From: a candidate division TM6 bacterium GW2011_GWE2_41_16 | GTDB taxonomy: Bacteria; Babelota; Babeliae; Babelales; Babelaceae | Reading direction: 5' to 3' | Assembly (NCBI GenBank): GCA_000996695.1 | Contig: LCAT01000002.1 | Location: 20,061 to 84,060 of the forward strand | Length of the DNA: 64,000 bases | Shown here: positions 24,948 through 34,329 of the stretch, piece after piece | How positions within the stretch are numbered: position 1 is the stretch's first letter | How the letters are laid out: every line of letters starts with the position of its first letter | The notes under the pieces: generated by a model | Told to the model about the DNA's origin: nothing | Database searches by the model: none | What the model saw: only the letters and a program-made list of their open reading frames with translations | Made by a program: the position numbers and the translations under genes

Positions 24948-27896
24948 TTAGTACGCATAACCCAAGGTGAGATGCCATGCCCACAAAGGCTCCAAAATAT
25001 CGATTCTACGCAGCTTCCAACCAAAATCAAAACGCAAAACTCCTAACGGAGTCATGTAACGCAATCCGCATCCAATCGTCGTAACGAAAAAATTTTTTAT
25101 TTTTTTATCACAACATTCAGATAGAATAATTCCGCTATCAACAAACGCCGCTCCTTCCAAAATTGACCATAAGGGATAGCGCAGTTCACCACTCAATGCC
25201 CATACGCCATTTCCTCCGACAGGCACGAGTGTTTTGCATCCGCAACAATCGCTATAGGGTATGAATGGCGGAACCAGGTCCCTTTGATACCCACGAATAG
25301 AAAATGCTCCGCCAAGATAAAACCGATCGACAAGATTAATCGCCGAAAAATTTTGGTTAAAAATGTAACCCATTTTCATGTGAACCGCGCCAACGCATGG
25401 ACCTATTGGCATATATGCCGATAGATCAACAAGCGCTTTTGCGTACGCATCGGTAAAAGAATGAAATGGACAAAGTCCCCGCAAGGAAGCACTTAATGAG
25501 TATCCACGCCGAGGAGCAAGAGCAAAGTCAACTTTGGAAAATGAATAAGAAAATTGAGAAAAAACTGCAGGAATATACGTATCAATCAAAATGGGTTTAT
25601 AACACAGCAAAGACGCACACAACGGTGAAATATGTTTAAGAACAGTTGTTTCGAAACCACACCCTATATCCGTATGAGCATGCGCCATATCCCATGCAAA
25701 GTTTACGCGTACACCATCTTGCGTCGTTTTATATAACGTTTCTTTAATATCACTCGACAATGGCTGGTCGTACTCAATTGAATACACGCGAGCTTCGGCA
25801 CTTGAGGGATCGGCGGTTGCAAAAGGGTATGAGTAAAAACCTTGAATTTCGCGACGGAACCTCGTCCAAACTAATGATCCACCAGCTGAGTCTAATCGTC
25901 CAAATACGTTTTTGATTTCAGCATCGCCACCTAATTTGCCTGTTGAATCACTTAAAGAAAAGCCACCGCCAGAAAGATAAAATCCACCGCTTACCCCATA
26001 CAAAAATCGGTACGCGTCATGTAAATGAATACGTTTCATATACGTATCTCCCACGCGTGTTACGGGCGCAACATCAAACATGTCATATACGCCCAGCTTG
26101 TTCATACGATCACGTAAAACTTTAGGCGAAGAATTATTCACAAATGCCATCAATCTTTCATACCGCGTCTTACTTACACCATGTAACACGCACTCTTTCA
26201 ACGTATAGCGACACGCGTTTCCTTTAATTACAAAATGAATACGCACCGATCCAAAATCATCGATTTGGACGTCTGGATCGTAAAAAAGTGAAAAAAAACC
26301 TTCCTCATGTGCCCACACATTAAGAGCATGCTGTAACGCAGATATTGACATAAAAGAAAGGGGCTTTTCTACCACAAAAGAACTATACAATGAGAGCGGA
26401 ACCAACTTATCTATCGAAGGATTATCAACAATAATGTCTTTGAGAACATGTAAAACATCCGGGCTCACCTGCCAATGAATGTCGACAAAATGTGAACATG
26501 CATGATTAACCGTCGTAAAGTTTACGCGTACATTCCAAAAGCCTTTATTTTGGTAGGCATGCACAATCTGCTGTTTTATGTTAAACACAGCTTGCTCAGT
26601 AAAATATGCTTTATTCAAAGGCTCACAAAGTACTACTACCTCGGCGTCTAAACCATACATAGAACCAATCAAGTAACGCCGCCCCTCAATAATTGTAACT
26701 TGAATCAAAGAAATACAGGATGTTATTTTTTTTTCTATTATTTCGATATGAGCATCAAAAAAACCATGTGCATGGTATAACTGCGCGATTTCCTTTTTTA
26801 ACACAGACGTTTGTATCATGCCAATCGCATGAGGAAATGGTAGTACCTGTTTTTTAATAACACGCTCGCAAAAAAATGAGTTGCCAGTTATCTCCAAAAA
26901 TCTCTGATTATGCAAAGAAACAACTAAAGAGAGATGCACTTTCTTATCCTGATGATCAATTTTTTTTGTAATAGCCAAAGAAGAATCATAAAAGCCCTTA
27001 TCAATCAAAAAATCACGCATTATATTTTCTAATGAATCAATATCATCTTCTTGGTACACCTTCCCCACAATTCTACGGCAAAAACGACTTCTCAACATTT
27101 CAATAAAAGAGGGCAAATCATTATCCATAGGAGTAAAATTGGGCACTTCAATATCACATGAACCGATGCGATATTTTTTACCAGAACTGATCATCAAAGT
27201 AATAAACACCACTTTGTGCGCATTGTCATACACAACGTTTTCGGTAAGTGTTGCATTAAAAAAGCCCTGTTGAACTAGCCCATCCTTAAGCATTTGCACA
27301 CCACGAACATGCAACGATTCATCAAACACACCTCCTTCGGTGAGCGTATAATACCGCCTATATTGATCGCGATCATGCAAAACACCACGAATAGTGATAC
27401 GTTCAACCAACCAGGCGCACTGAACACGTATGGTCAAGCACACAATACCTTTTTTATCGGTGGACCAAAAACAATTAAAAACTGAAAATCTCATTTGTGC
27501 ATATGCATAAGAAAAAGCGTCATAAAGCTCATCGCGAGAAAAAAGTTTTTTTTGTTGGCATTCGCCACTCTGACCTTCATCAATTTGATTATTAAGCGCA
27601 TCTCCAAGATATGTGGGCCTGTTTTTTTGAATGCATTTTGATTTATTGCCAAAAAATTTTTCCAGCTGATGCACACACAAATTATCCGAACTATCGACCA
27701 CAACTTTTTCACATATAACACGCGAAGACTTTTCAAAAAGTTTTTCTAAAAGAGCATCACGATCTTTTTCAAAAAACTCTGAACAATGAATGGTCATAAA
27801 ATTTTGTGGCAACACGTTATTCGAATGATCGATTCGACTTTCTGCCTGCAAAGTATATAAAAAACAACACACAAAAAATATTAATCTAAATTTCAT
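24948..27896 (-). CDS. Omp85-family outer-membrane assembly protein (BamA/TamA-like)
   Basis: 982 aa. A signal peptide (~19 residues, MKFRLIFF...TLQA) precedes several POTRA-like beta-alpha-alpha-beta-beta units (~130-570) and a C-terminal 16-strand barrel region. The surface-antigen signature is visible in FYLGGAFSIRGYQRDLVPP and GALSGELRYPL-like strands. Expected to insert barrels such as the porin-like proteins encoded nearby. It is longer than E. coli BamA (~800 aa). Residues ~94-117 (YLGDALNNQIDEGQSGECQQ) are a palindromic-element insertion ahead of the POTRA array. TamA is an alternative assignment. Confidence 0.88.
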   Translation of the reverse strand: MKFRLIFFVCCFLYTLQAESRIDHSNNVLPQNFMTIHCSEFFEKDRDALLEKLFEKSSRVICEKVVVDSSDNLCVHQLEKFFGNKSKCIQKNRPTYLGDALNNQIDEGQSGECQQKKLFSRDELYDAFSYAYAQMRFSVFNCFWSTDKKGIVCLTIRVQCAWLVERITIRGVLHDRDQYRRYYTLTEGGVFDESLHVRGVQMLKDGLVQQGFFNATLTENVVYDNAHKVVFITLMISSGKKYRIGSCDIEVPNFTPMDNDLPSFIEMLRSRFCRRIVGKVYQEDDIDSLENIMRDFLIDKGFYDSSLAITKKIDHQDKKVHLSLVVSLHNQRFLEITGNSFFCERVIKKQVLPFPHAIGMIQTSVLKKEIAQLYHAHGFFDAHIEIIEKKITSCISLIQVTIIEGRRYLIGSMYGLDAEVVVLCEPLNKAYFTEQAVFNIKQQIVHAYQNKGFWNVRVNFTTVNHACSHFVDIHWQVSPDVLHVLKDIIVDNPSIDKLVPLSLYSSFVVEKPLSFMSISALQHALNVWAHEEGFFSLFYDPDVQIDDFGSVRIHFVIKGNACRYTLKECVLHGVSKTRYERLMAFVNNSSPKVLRDRMNKLGVYDMFDVAPVTRVGDTYMKRIHLHDAYRFLYGVSGGFYLSGGGFSLSDSTGKLGGDAEIKNVFGRLDSAGGSLVWTRFRREIQGFYSYPFATADPSSAEARVYSIEYDQPLSSDIKETLYKTTQDGVRVNFAWDMAHAHTDIGCGFETTVLKHISPLCASLLCYKPILIDTYIPAVFSQFSYSFSKVDFALAPRRGYSLSASLRGLCPFHSFTDAYAKALVDLSAYMPIGPCVGAVHMKMGYIFNQNFSAINLVDRFYLGGAFSIRGYQRDLVPPFIPYSDCCGCKTLVPVGGNGVWALSGELRYPLWSILEGAAFVDSGIILSECCDKKIKNFFVTTIGCGLRYMTPLGVLRFDFGWKLRRIDILEPLWAWHLTLGYAY
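27555..27615 (-). repeat. Palindromic element, copy 3, inside the Omp85 gene
   Basis: TGGCATTCGCCACTCTGA then CCTTCATCAATTTGATTATTA. Same order of motifs as the dnaX copy, in frame near the protein N-terminus (peptide ALNNQIDEGQSGECQQ). More diverged than copies 1 and 2. Confidence 0.75.
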
Positions 27897-28007
27897 AGTA
27901 ATATCTCGGGCACCAACACATCCAAACCATTTTTTTTGCTACATTTACACAAAAAGTTGTATCATATGGCGAAAGCCATGGTGCGTCTTTGAGGACCGCA
28001 CTATTTT

Positions 28008-28359
28008 AGGCCCGCACAAACGTGTTTTTTGTTTATACAATTAAATCACACTATTCATGATCACGAATGTGCATAACTCCAAATAAAAGTAAACACGTAT
28101 TATTTGGGCGATCAACTTCAAAGCGTAACTAAAGAGTTTAATGGACCTCGCTATAAAAATACGCTCTGTCATAATAAAGTATACTATTGATAACCCTACC
28201 ATTTGGGTATACGCCATTCGTTTTTCACCTGTTGATACCACACCTTTTTAGAGTTCCACCATTCGGTAAATACGATTGATATAGCACAGGCCTAAAGACC
28301 AACAAACACAAGTAATGAGATTGAATCACATAAACAAAAAAACATGCTTGTGCGGGCCT
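28008..28359. repeat. MITE-like unit with ~29-bp terminal inverted repeats
   Basis: 28008-28036 (AGGCCCGCACAAACGTG then a T-run and GTTTAT) matches the reverse complement of 28330-28359 with two substitutions and one length change. The ~350-nt unit holds no convincing gene. Its interior segment 28101-28162 recurs at 53299-53360. It fills most of the 27897-28427 spacer before gltX. Confidence 0.6.
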
Positions 28360-28378
28360 AATTAGCCCTGGCTATAAT
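28349..28378 (+). promoter_or_regulatory. Candidate gltX promoter
   Basis: A perfect -10 TATAAT (28373-28378) lies 18 nt after a weak -35 (TTGTGC), 50 nt before the gltX ATG. The -35 falls in the right end of the MITE-like unit. Confidence 0.5.
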
Positions 28379-28427
28379 TCATCATCCGAAATAACAGATT
28401 GATTCACATATTTTTTTGGAGAAGATC

Positions 28428-29843
28428 ATGACCACACCAATACGCGTACGCTTTGCGCCATCACCCACAGGCTTTATGCATGTGGCTAATGTTCGTGTAG
28501 CACTTTTAAACTGGCTTTTTGCAAAAAAACATCAGGGTACCTTTGTTTTGCGTATTGAGGATACTGATCAAAATCGCCTTTTAGATCCAGATGGCCAACA
28601 AATACAAAAAGATCTTGTGTGGCTTGGGCTTGGATATGATAAAGGCCCTTTTTTTCAATCACAGCACACAAAGCTTTATCAAGAACACCTGGATATACTA
28701 ATCAAAAAAGGGTTGGTGTACCCATGTTTTTGTACTCAAGAACACCTCGAGCGTAAACGAACTCTCCAAATAGCGGCGGGTAAACCACCACGCTATGACC
28801 GCTCATGCATGGCTCTCTCACCTGATCAAATAGACGCGTTAAAGCAAAAAGGCACACCATGCATCTGGCGATTACGCGTGCCACACAAACAGATTGTTAT
28901 CAAAGATATTGCTCGCGGCGAAGTTCAGTATGATCTATCACATTTTTCTGACTGCAGCCTTACGCGAGCTGACGGTTCGTTTACCTTCATTTTTGCTAAT
29001 TTTGTAGACGATCTCACGAGCAAAATAAGCCATGTTATTCGTGGCGAAGACCATCTCACCAACACGGCACATCAAGCTGTGCTGTATGAAATGTTTGATA
29101 CACCAATCCCCGTCTTTTATCACGTACCGCTCATGGTTAACCGTGAAGGTAAAAAGCTATCCAAACGCGAGTTTGGCACGTCGCTCAAAGATTTGTCAGC
29201 AGCGGGATTTTTGCCTGACGCAATACTTAATTACTTGGGCATTATAAGCCTCTCGCTTAAAGAAGAAGTTCTTTCACGCGAGCAACTCATACATGTTATT
29301 CCATTTGATCAAACTATTAGTACATCTAGTATTCATTATGACCTTGAAAAATTGCGTTGGATCAACCAAAAATGGATACAAAAACTTTCGCTGCCACAAG
29401 TACAAACCGCGCTTACACCATTCTTTGAAGCTCAACTTATTGACACTTCGACAATACCTCACGAAAAGCTTGAACGCGTGCTTACGCTCATACAACCTGA
29501 GCTGCACACGCTCGCAGAAGCCCCTGAAAAACTAAAATTTATGGTAAGCGATCCATCGTTTGATACAGAAACGCTTCTTGCTCAGCTACAAACTCTTGGT
29601 ATAACTAAAGAATCTGCCCGAGCGTTATGCAATCTCGATACCGCTGCAAGTTCAGCTGAAGCAATAATCGCGGCGCTTCAAGCTCGTGCAAAAGAGCTTG
29701 TTGTTTCGAATAAACAGCTATTCCAGTTCATACGGCTTGTGTTAACTGGTTCGGCATCAGGCATTGGCATAAAAGATTTGTGTGTTCTTCTTGATCTACA
29801 AACAATTGCACGTCGCTTCGAAAACATGAAATCAGTATTGTAA
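28428..29843 (+). CDS. gltX: Glutamyl-tRNA synthetase
   Basis: 471 aa from the ATG at 28428, preceded by GGAG 6 nt upstream; the upstream in-frame TTG lies in the ribosome-binding site. Class I synthetase: APSPTGFMHVANVR replaces the usual HIGN/HIGH stretch (HVAN, 18-21), KLSKR is intact (243-247), and the zinc knuckle uses C100, C102 and C127. Charges tRNA-Glu, and tRNA-Gln where GatCAB is used. The HVAN change is unusual. Confidence 0.95.
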   Translation: MTTPIRVRFAPSPTGFMHVANVRVALLNWLFAKKHQGTFVLRIEDTDQNRLLDPDGQQIQKDLVWLGLGYDKGPFFQSQHTKLYQEHLDILIKKGLVYPCFCTQEHLERKRTLQIAAGKPPRYDRSCMALSPDQIDALKQKGTPCIWRLRVPHKQIVIKDIARGEVQYDLSHFSDCSLTRADGSFTFIFANFVDDLTSKISHVIRGEDHLTNTAHQAVLYEMFDTPIPVFYHVPLMVNREGKKLSKREFGTSLKDLSAAGFLPDAILNYLGIISLSLKEEVLSREQLIHVIPFDQTISTSSIHYDLEKLRWINQKWIQKLSLPQVQTALTPFFEAQLIDTSTIPHEKLERVLTLIQPELHTLAEAPEKLKFMVSDPSFDTETLLAQLQTLGITKESARALCNLDTAASSAEAIIAALQARAKELVVSNKQLFQFIRLVLTGSASGIGIKDLCVLLDLQTIARRFENMKSVL

Positions 29844-29859
29844 ATTTATAGACTGAATT

Positions 29860-30120
29860 AATCTATAAGGGTTTCACCCTTAACCCACAAGGGCCCAGCC
29901 CTTGACTTGATAAAATACTGTGTAAACCAGGTCGTTGTACACATCATGGATACATGCGTAGCTTGAAGAACGGGGAGAGGATAAAACGGTAAAAACCGTT
30001 TTATCCTCTCCCCACTTGCTCATGGCAAATGCCATCTCAGAGATGTCCATTGCTTGTAGATCTTTTCACCGGGTCAAGGGTTGATGGACCCTTGCGGGTT
30101 AAGGGCAGAGCCCTTATCTT
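29860..30120. repeat. Mosaic palindromic spacer downstream of gltX
   Basis: Contains GGGTTTCACCC, AAGGG...GCCCTT hairpins, a perfect hairpin with 19-bp arms (29972-29990/29995-30013, tip AAAACGGT-AAAA-ACCGTTTT), a TGGCAAATGCCA palindrome (30022-30034) and a further AAGGGCAGAGCCCTT hairpin. It covers the space between gltX and the small minus-strand gene, and its last part forms the C-terminal codons of that gene. Confidence 0.75.
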
Positions 30121-30343
30121 GCTCTACTTTATTCCACCAGATAACGATGTTCTGCTGGGCATACCAACGCATCAAAAACTCGAACTCGTCAACGCGCCCG
30201 GGCGTAACAAAAAACTCGAACACACCGTGCTCAACGTCGCAGGTACGATCGAAACAGAGGTGCTCAAAACTGCGCAACGTTGCAGTAAAAAACCACGTGC
30301 GCTCACGCTCAATTTTAGCTTGGTAGTATGCCGACAAATTCAT
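30074..30343 (-). CDS. Small hypothetical protein
   Basis: 89 aa, soluble, aromatic-rich (ERERTWFFTATLRSFEHL; EFLMRWYAQQNIVIWW). No family recognised. The composition looks like a real protein up to about residue 77; the last dozen residues (GSALNPQGSINP) are translated repeat sequence. It begins 28 nt after the stop of the APC permease gene on the same strand, so it may be co-transcribed. No strong Shine-Dalgarno is evident. A plus-strand ORF covering the same bases looks like a shadow. Confidence 0.6.
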   Translation of the reverse strand: MNLSAYYQAKIERERTWFFTATLRSFEHLCFDRTCDVEHGVFEFFVTPGRVDEFEFLMRWYAQQNIVIWWNKVEQDKGSALNPQGSINP

Positions 30344-30371
30344 GATGATGTATTAACCCTATAAAATCAGT

Positions 30372-31511
30372 TTATATAATATATTTTGCTATCGCACAGT
30401 ATAGCACAACGCCAACAGCAATAAGCCCGGCCGTAGCGATCACAATGTCCAGAAACCCTTTGCGACATTTTTTTGTATACAGCGCTGCAACTGTCATGCC
30501 GTATGCTACGCACACGCCCACCGAGGTAAGGTCAAAGAGCATTTGAGCTGAGCTAAACACAAAAAAACTCAAAGAAATTGCACCGCCCACAAGTATTAAT
30601 GCCCATGGCAAAGCAATATTAAAAAAACCGCGAATTAACGAGGCTATTGCAAGAATCATGGAATACAGCGTGCCCCATATGGTAATGATAATTGCCCAGT
30701 CGATGAACCATCCGAACCAACCGATGCATGGGTACACGGTTTTAAGAGCATCAGAAAGAAGCATTCTATCGCTTGTGAAGGCACTACGAGACAAGCCTGA
30801 TAAAATCGCAAAAATAAATAACGTGTAAATAAGGCTGGTCAAAAGAACAGAAATTATCATAGCGCGCGGAACCGTTTTATTCGGATTTTTCACGCTTGAC
30901 GAAATCGCAGGAATCGCTTCAAATCCAAAGAACCCAAAAATGATTACCGGCACTGCTGCAAAAATCGAGCTTACCCCTTCAGGCATGAACGGTTGCAGAT
31001 TCGATGAAGAAAAGTTACGCACACTCAACCACGCAATAATAGCCATAGGAGCAAGTGTAAAAAAAATGAGTGCATACTGCAACACCTGGATCATCGTTAC
31101 GCCGAGCATGTTGGCAAACACGAACGGCCAAATGGAGAGCATTCCGCTTGTGGTATACGACAATTGCGGGATATATTGCATAAGATATTTACCCACAAAG
31201 CTTGCAACCAAGCCCATTGCGACAGTAAGACCCAAAATATAGCTTAGCATTGCAATACGTCCGGCCCAACGACCGCCCCAAAGTGCCGCATAATCATAAA
31301 AAGGCAACTCTGATGGGTATGCGCGTGTTACACGAGAAAAAGCAAGTGCCATACAGAGCACTAACACGGTAACAAGAGCATACGATACGATCGCAGCAGG
31401 ACCGACTGATAAACTTAAAATAGCAGGAGCGGTAAAAATGGACGCTCCTATCATAGCATTTAAAGCGACTATCACCGTCATAGGAAGTCGCATTTTACGA
31501 GCTATAGGCAT
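30372..31511 (-). CDS. APC-family amino acid permease
   Basis: 380 aa from the ATG at 31511, which follows GAGGG by 7 nt; the upstream ATG at 31556 has no such site. About 11-12 membrane helices. The start TVIVALNAMIGASIFTAPAIL is the typical APC TM1 with the GASIF unwound segment; FGFFGFEAIPAISSSVKNP is the TM6 region. It probably imports or exchanges amino acids from the host cell; the substrate is not predictable. Confidence 0.88.
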   Translation of the reverse strand: MPIARKMRLPMTVIVALNAMIGASIFTAPAILSLSVGPAAIVSYALVTVLVLCMALAFSRVTRAYPSELPFYDYAALWGGRWAGRIAMLSYILGLTVAMGLVASFVGKYLMQYIPQLSYTTSGMLSIWPFVFANMLGVTMIQVLQYALIFFTLAPMAIIAWLSVRNFSSSNLQPFMPEGVSSIFAAVPVIIFGFFGFEAIPAISSSVKNPNKTVPRAMIISVLLTSLIYTLFIFAILSGLSRSAFTSDRMLLSDALKTVYPCIGWFGWFIDWAIIITIWGTLYSMILAIASLIRGFFNIALPWALILVGGAISLSFFVFSSAQMLFDLTSVGVCVAYGMTVAALYTKKCRKGFLDIVIATAGLIAVGVVLYCAIAKYII

Positions 31512-31584
31512 GATAAAACCCTCAAAAAAAATCGTTATACATGTGCCGCTTGCCACATTCTCCCATATAGCAACAAAAAAACAA

Positions 31585-31926
31585 TAAGGGCGCTGCCCTT
31601 AACCCGCAAGGGTATTCACCCTTGACCCACTGATAAAAGACATGAGCCCCTTGCTTGCCAGCCATAGCCTCGTGCGACGGCTGGACCCTATAACCCTGAG
31701 CCCCTGCCTGTCACCATCTTGACACGGCATGGCCGTTAGTAACTGAGGAGATACAAAAACGGTTTCTACCGTTTTTGTATCTCCTCAAGCTTCGAGCTTA
31801 CGCACAAACAAAAGTATTGCAGCTGAACTAATGGCATGGGAAATTTGTATTATGTCACCGAGTTGAGGGCCCCAGAGTCTTTAACGTTAAAGACTCTGGC
31901 CTCATGGGTCAAGGGCAACGCCCTTG
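31585..31926. repeat. Mosaic palindromic spacer upstream of the first Cys-rich outer-membrane gene
   Basis: Modules in order: AAGGGCGCTGCCCTT and GGGTATTCACCC hairpins, a CCAGCC...GGCTGG hairpin, a long hairpin (31745-31763/31768-31786, perfect 19-bp arms, tip AAAACGGT/ACCGTTTT), a 28-bp perfect palindrome CCAGAGTCTTTAAC and its complement (31872-31899), and AAGGGCAACGCCCTT. No gene is seen in it. Confidence 0.75.
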
Positions 31927-31956
31927 TTGACGATTGACTGTATAGAATGGTATACA
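31927..31956 (+). promoter_or_regulatory. Promoter of outer-membrane paralog 1
   Basis: TTGACG (31927-31932), 18-nt spacer, TATACA (31951-31956), followed by CTAGATCA. Nearly the same sequence precedes the second paralog at 34237-34266. Confidence 0.7.
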
Positions 31957-32033
31957 CTAGATCATTGTTTCTCGCTGACAAAAAAGTACTAAAAAAAACC
32001 TCCACTTAGAAATTGATCAACAAAGGAACTCGT

Positions 32034-33872
32034 ATGAAGAATTTTGCTCATATCTGCGCCGCGCTCACATTATTGAGCTGTTCTTGGATGCTTCCCATAG
32101 CGTTTACCTCGCTCAACAAAAGCGACCCTTACCCCTTCCCTAATTCGCTGTACCCGTACGATTTTTTGCGCAAGGCTGACGAGTTTACCTACTGCGACGA
32201 CGCACCATGCAAATATCGCTGCTGCCGTGCAGCCGGACGTTTTACGATGGCCGCATACTACCAAAGCGCATGCAAAGGCACCAGCAGAGATTGCATCACA
32301 GACTGCACCGCATGCGTTCCATCCGACACCGGAACAACAACAAACCTCCCGAATATTACTACGCCCGCATCAACATCATGCCCCGGCACACCGCTTGGTG
32401 ATTTACTTGGCACCTGGAACGTTTTGGGCGTCTTATACCGCTACAATGGCGAACCTGTCGATTACAAAATTATAAAACATGATTCATCTACTCCACCACT
32501 TCAATATACAAATTACAGCAACACACAGGTTGGCATTGGCGCAAACCAGATAAACGGCATGTACAACCCTGAAATTAACGAAAATCTTCCTTTGCCCACT
32601 GGTCAATTACAGTATCTGTTACAGGCAGGAGATCCTATAACATCAGCCCCAAAATTTGCACAAGTTAATCTAACAAATCCTACCCCCCCACCAAATACAA
32701 CTCCTTATTCTCTCGAAGATTTTTTTAATTTCATTATCAATCCGCAAAAGACCGACATAGGTACCGTCAGAACAGGCGACACACCAGGAACTCTTAGATC
32801 ACGTCGATTTGGGTTCATGTCTGTGCCGATCGATTACAAAAAGTACGGTCTCCGCGGACAGTTCTTTCTTGACATTGCCTGCAACTTTGGACTTATCATT
32901 CAAGGCGGCATTAACAATATTACCCAACGCCCTACATTCAATGATCTCACCTGCTCAGCAGTAAACAGTGATTGTCCAGACATAAAATACTCTGATGCCA
33001 CAGCAACACCTCCGTATGATTATAAAAATGATGTGCGCACGTACTTCACTAACCCAAAAAAATTTGGACAGTTAGCGCATATGCTCGGCTACAATCTCTC
33101 ATGTTTTAATCAAACAGGCTTTGAAGACACGATGGTCGGACTGATATGCCGCGGGAACAGAGAATGTAACTGGGATAAGAGCAACCCAGCACTTCCGCAC
33201 CTCATATTCTCGCCATTTTTTGCTCTCCAAAGCAGTATCCCAACTGGCACCTTGGTCTCGCCACGACATCCGTTTGCAATTTCTAGCGGCAACAATGGGC
33301 ATTGGGGTATTGGCGGAACCATTGGCTGCACCATCGATTTTGTAGACTCGATCGACTTTGGGTTCGATGTGGGCGTTGATCAGTTCTTCGGTCGACGCTA
33401 TGATGACATGCCGGTCCCAACAAACTCTTTGCAAACGGTTCTGTATCCGTACTCAGCCGAGCTTGATCTGTACCCAGGCACGAACTGGACGATTGGTTTA
33501 AGCGCAAACACGTACCATGTTGTCGAAGCGCTTACGCTTTACGTTGAGTATCGCGCAGTATTCCACAAAAAGGATAATTACAACATCATCAGCATGTGCG
33601 CGCCATCGCTCCACACATTACCGGCAGTCACGGACTCAAGCAATTTAACGACAACGACCATACCGTTTGTTGAGCCGGTTCCTTCAACAAGTGCGGTGCT
33701 CACGGGTAAAATGGCTAATGAGTCGTGCTGGAACTCGCAAATGTTGATTCTGGGCATGAACTACGATATCACACGATTTGTGCACCTTGGACTTGGCGCT
33801 CAAATACCGCTTGTTCGTTGTAACGCATATCGTACGTCAACACTCTTTGGAGCACTGGGCATCATGTTTTAA
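32034..33872 (+). CDS. Cys-rich outer-membrane beta-barrel protein, paralog 1
   Basis: 612 aa from the ATG at 32034, preceded by AAAGGAA. Signal peptide (MKNFAHICAALTLLSCSWML). The mature start FTSLNKSDPYPFPN is followed by a Cys-rich segment (CDDAPCKYRCC, CTACVP) and then a long barrel region with amphipathic strands, ending GALGIMF with a terminal Phe. Roughly two thirds identical to the next gene by eye. Function is inferred as a major porin-like surface protein stabilised by disulfides, comparable in style to chlamydial MOMP but not shown to be homologous. Confidence 0.8.
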   Translation: MKNFAHICAALTLLSCSWMLPIAFTSLNKSDPYPFPNSLYPYDFLRKADEFTYCDDAPCKYRCCRAAGRFTMAAYYQSACKGTSRDCITDCTACVPSDTGTTTNLPNITTPASTSCPGTPLGDLLGTWNVLGVLYRYNGEPVDYKIIKHDSSTPPLQYTNYSNTQVGIGANQINGMYNPEINENLPLPTGQLQYLLQAGDPITSAPKFAQVNLTNPTPPPNTTPYSLEDFFNFIINPQKTDIGTVRTGDTPGTLRSRRFGFMSVPIDYKKYGLRGQFFLDIACNFGLIIQGGINNITQRPTFNDLTCSAVNSDCPDIKYSDATATPPYDYKNDVRTYFTNPKKFGQLAHMLGYNLSCFNQTGFEDTMVGLICRGNRECNWDKSNPALPHLIFSPFFALQSSIPTGTLVSPRHPFAISSGNNGHWGIGGTIGCTIDFVDSIDFGFDVGVDQFFGRRYDDMPVPTNSLQTVLYPYSAELDLYPGTNWTIGLSANTYHVVEALTLYVEYRAVFHKKDNYNIISMCAPSLHTLPAVTDSSNLTTTTIPFVEPVPSTSAVLTGKMANESCWNSQMLILGMNYDITRFVHLGLGAQIPLVRCNAYRTSTLFGALGIMF

Positions 33873-34236
33873 TAAGGGTTTCACCCTTAACCCACAAGGG
33901 CCTAGCCCTTGACCCACTGACATAATACAGTAAGTTTTCACGGCTTTTGCCGTTAGTAACTGAGGGAATAACAAAACGGTAAAAACCGTTTTGTTATTCC
34001 CTCGTACTTCATCCGCCGTCGCATAACGCTATGGCGGACACGAGCTACGCATTTGCAAAATTATTATCACCAGGTTAATGACACGAATCATGTATTATTT
34101 GTAACCAGGTCAAGCGCTCCCAGCCTACGCCGAGGCTTCGGCGGGCAGGGGGCGCATATATTAGTCAATGGGTCAAGGGCGAATGCCCTTGTGAGTCAAG
34201 AGCGAAGCTTTTGTGGGTCCAGGGTGAACACCCTGG
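33873..34236. repeat. Mosaic palindromic spacer between the two outer-membrane paralogs
   Basis: GGGTTTCACCC and AAGGGCCTAGCCCTT hairpins; a long perfect hairpin (33962-33980/33985-34003, 19-bp arms, tip AAAACGGT/ACCGTTTT); a TCCGCC...GGCGGA stem around GTCGCATAACGCTAT; a GGCTTCGGCGGGCAGG element; then AAGGGCGAATGCCCTT and CCAGGGTGAACACCCTGG hairpins. Segment 34133-34195 matches the reverse complement of 55485-55550. Confidence 0.75.
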
Positions 34237-34266
34237 TTGACGATTGGCTTGATAGAATGGTATACA
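34237..34266 (+). promoter_or_regulatory. Promoter of outer-membrane paralog 2
   Basis: TTGACG (34237-34242), 18-nt spacer, TATACA (34261-34266). Its near identity with 31927-31956 indicates that promoter and gene were duplicated together. Confidence 0.7.
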
Positions 34267-34329
34267 CTAGATCACTATCTTTCTTGTTTGAGTAAAACAC
34301 CCTTAGAAAATGATCCACAAAGGACTGGT

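Noticed and set aside
30029..30364. Plus-strand ORF over the small hypothetical gene
   Set aside because: Overlaps the minus-strand ORF, which has the more protein-like composition and follows the permease gene; the plus frame begins in repeat sequence.
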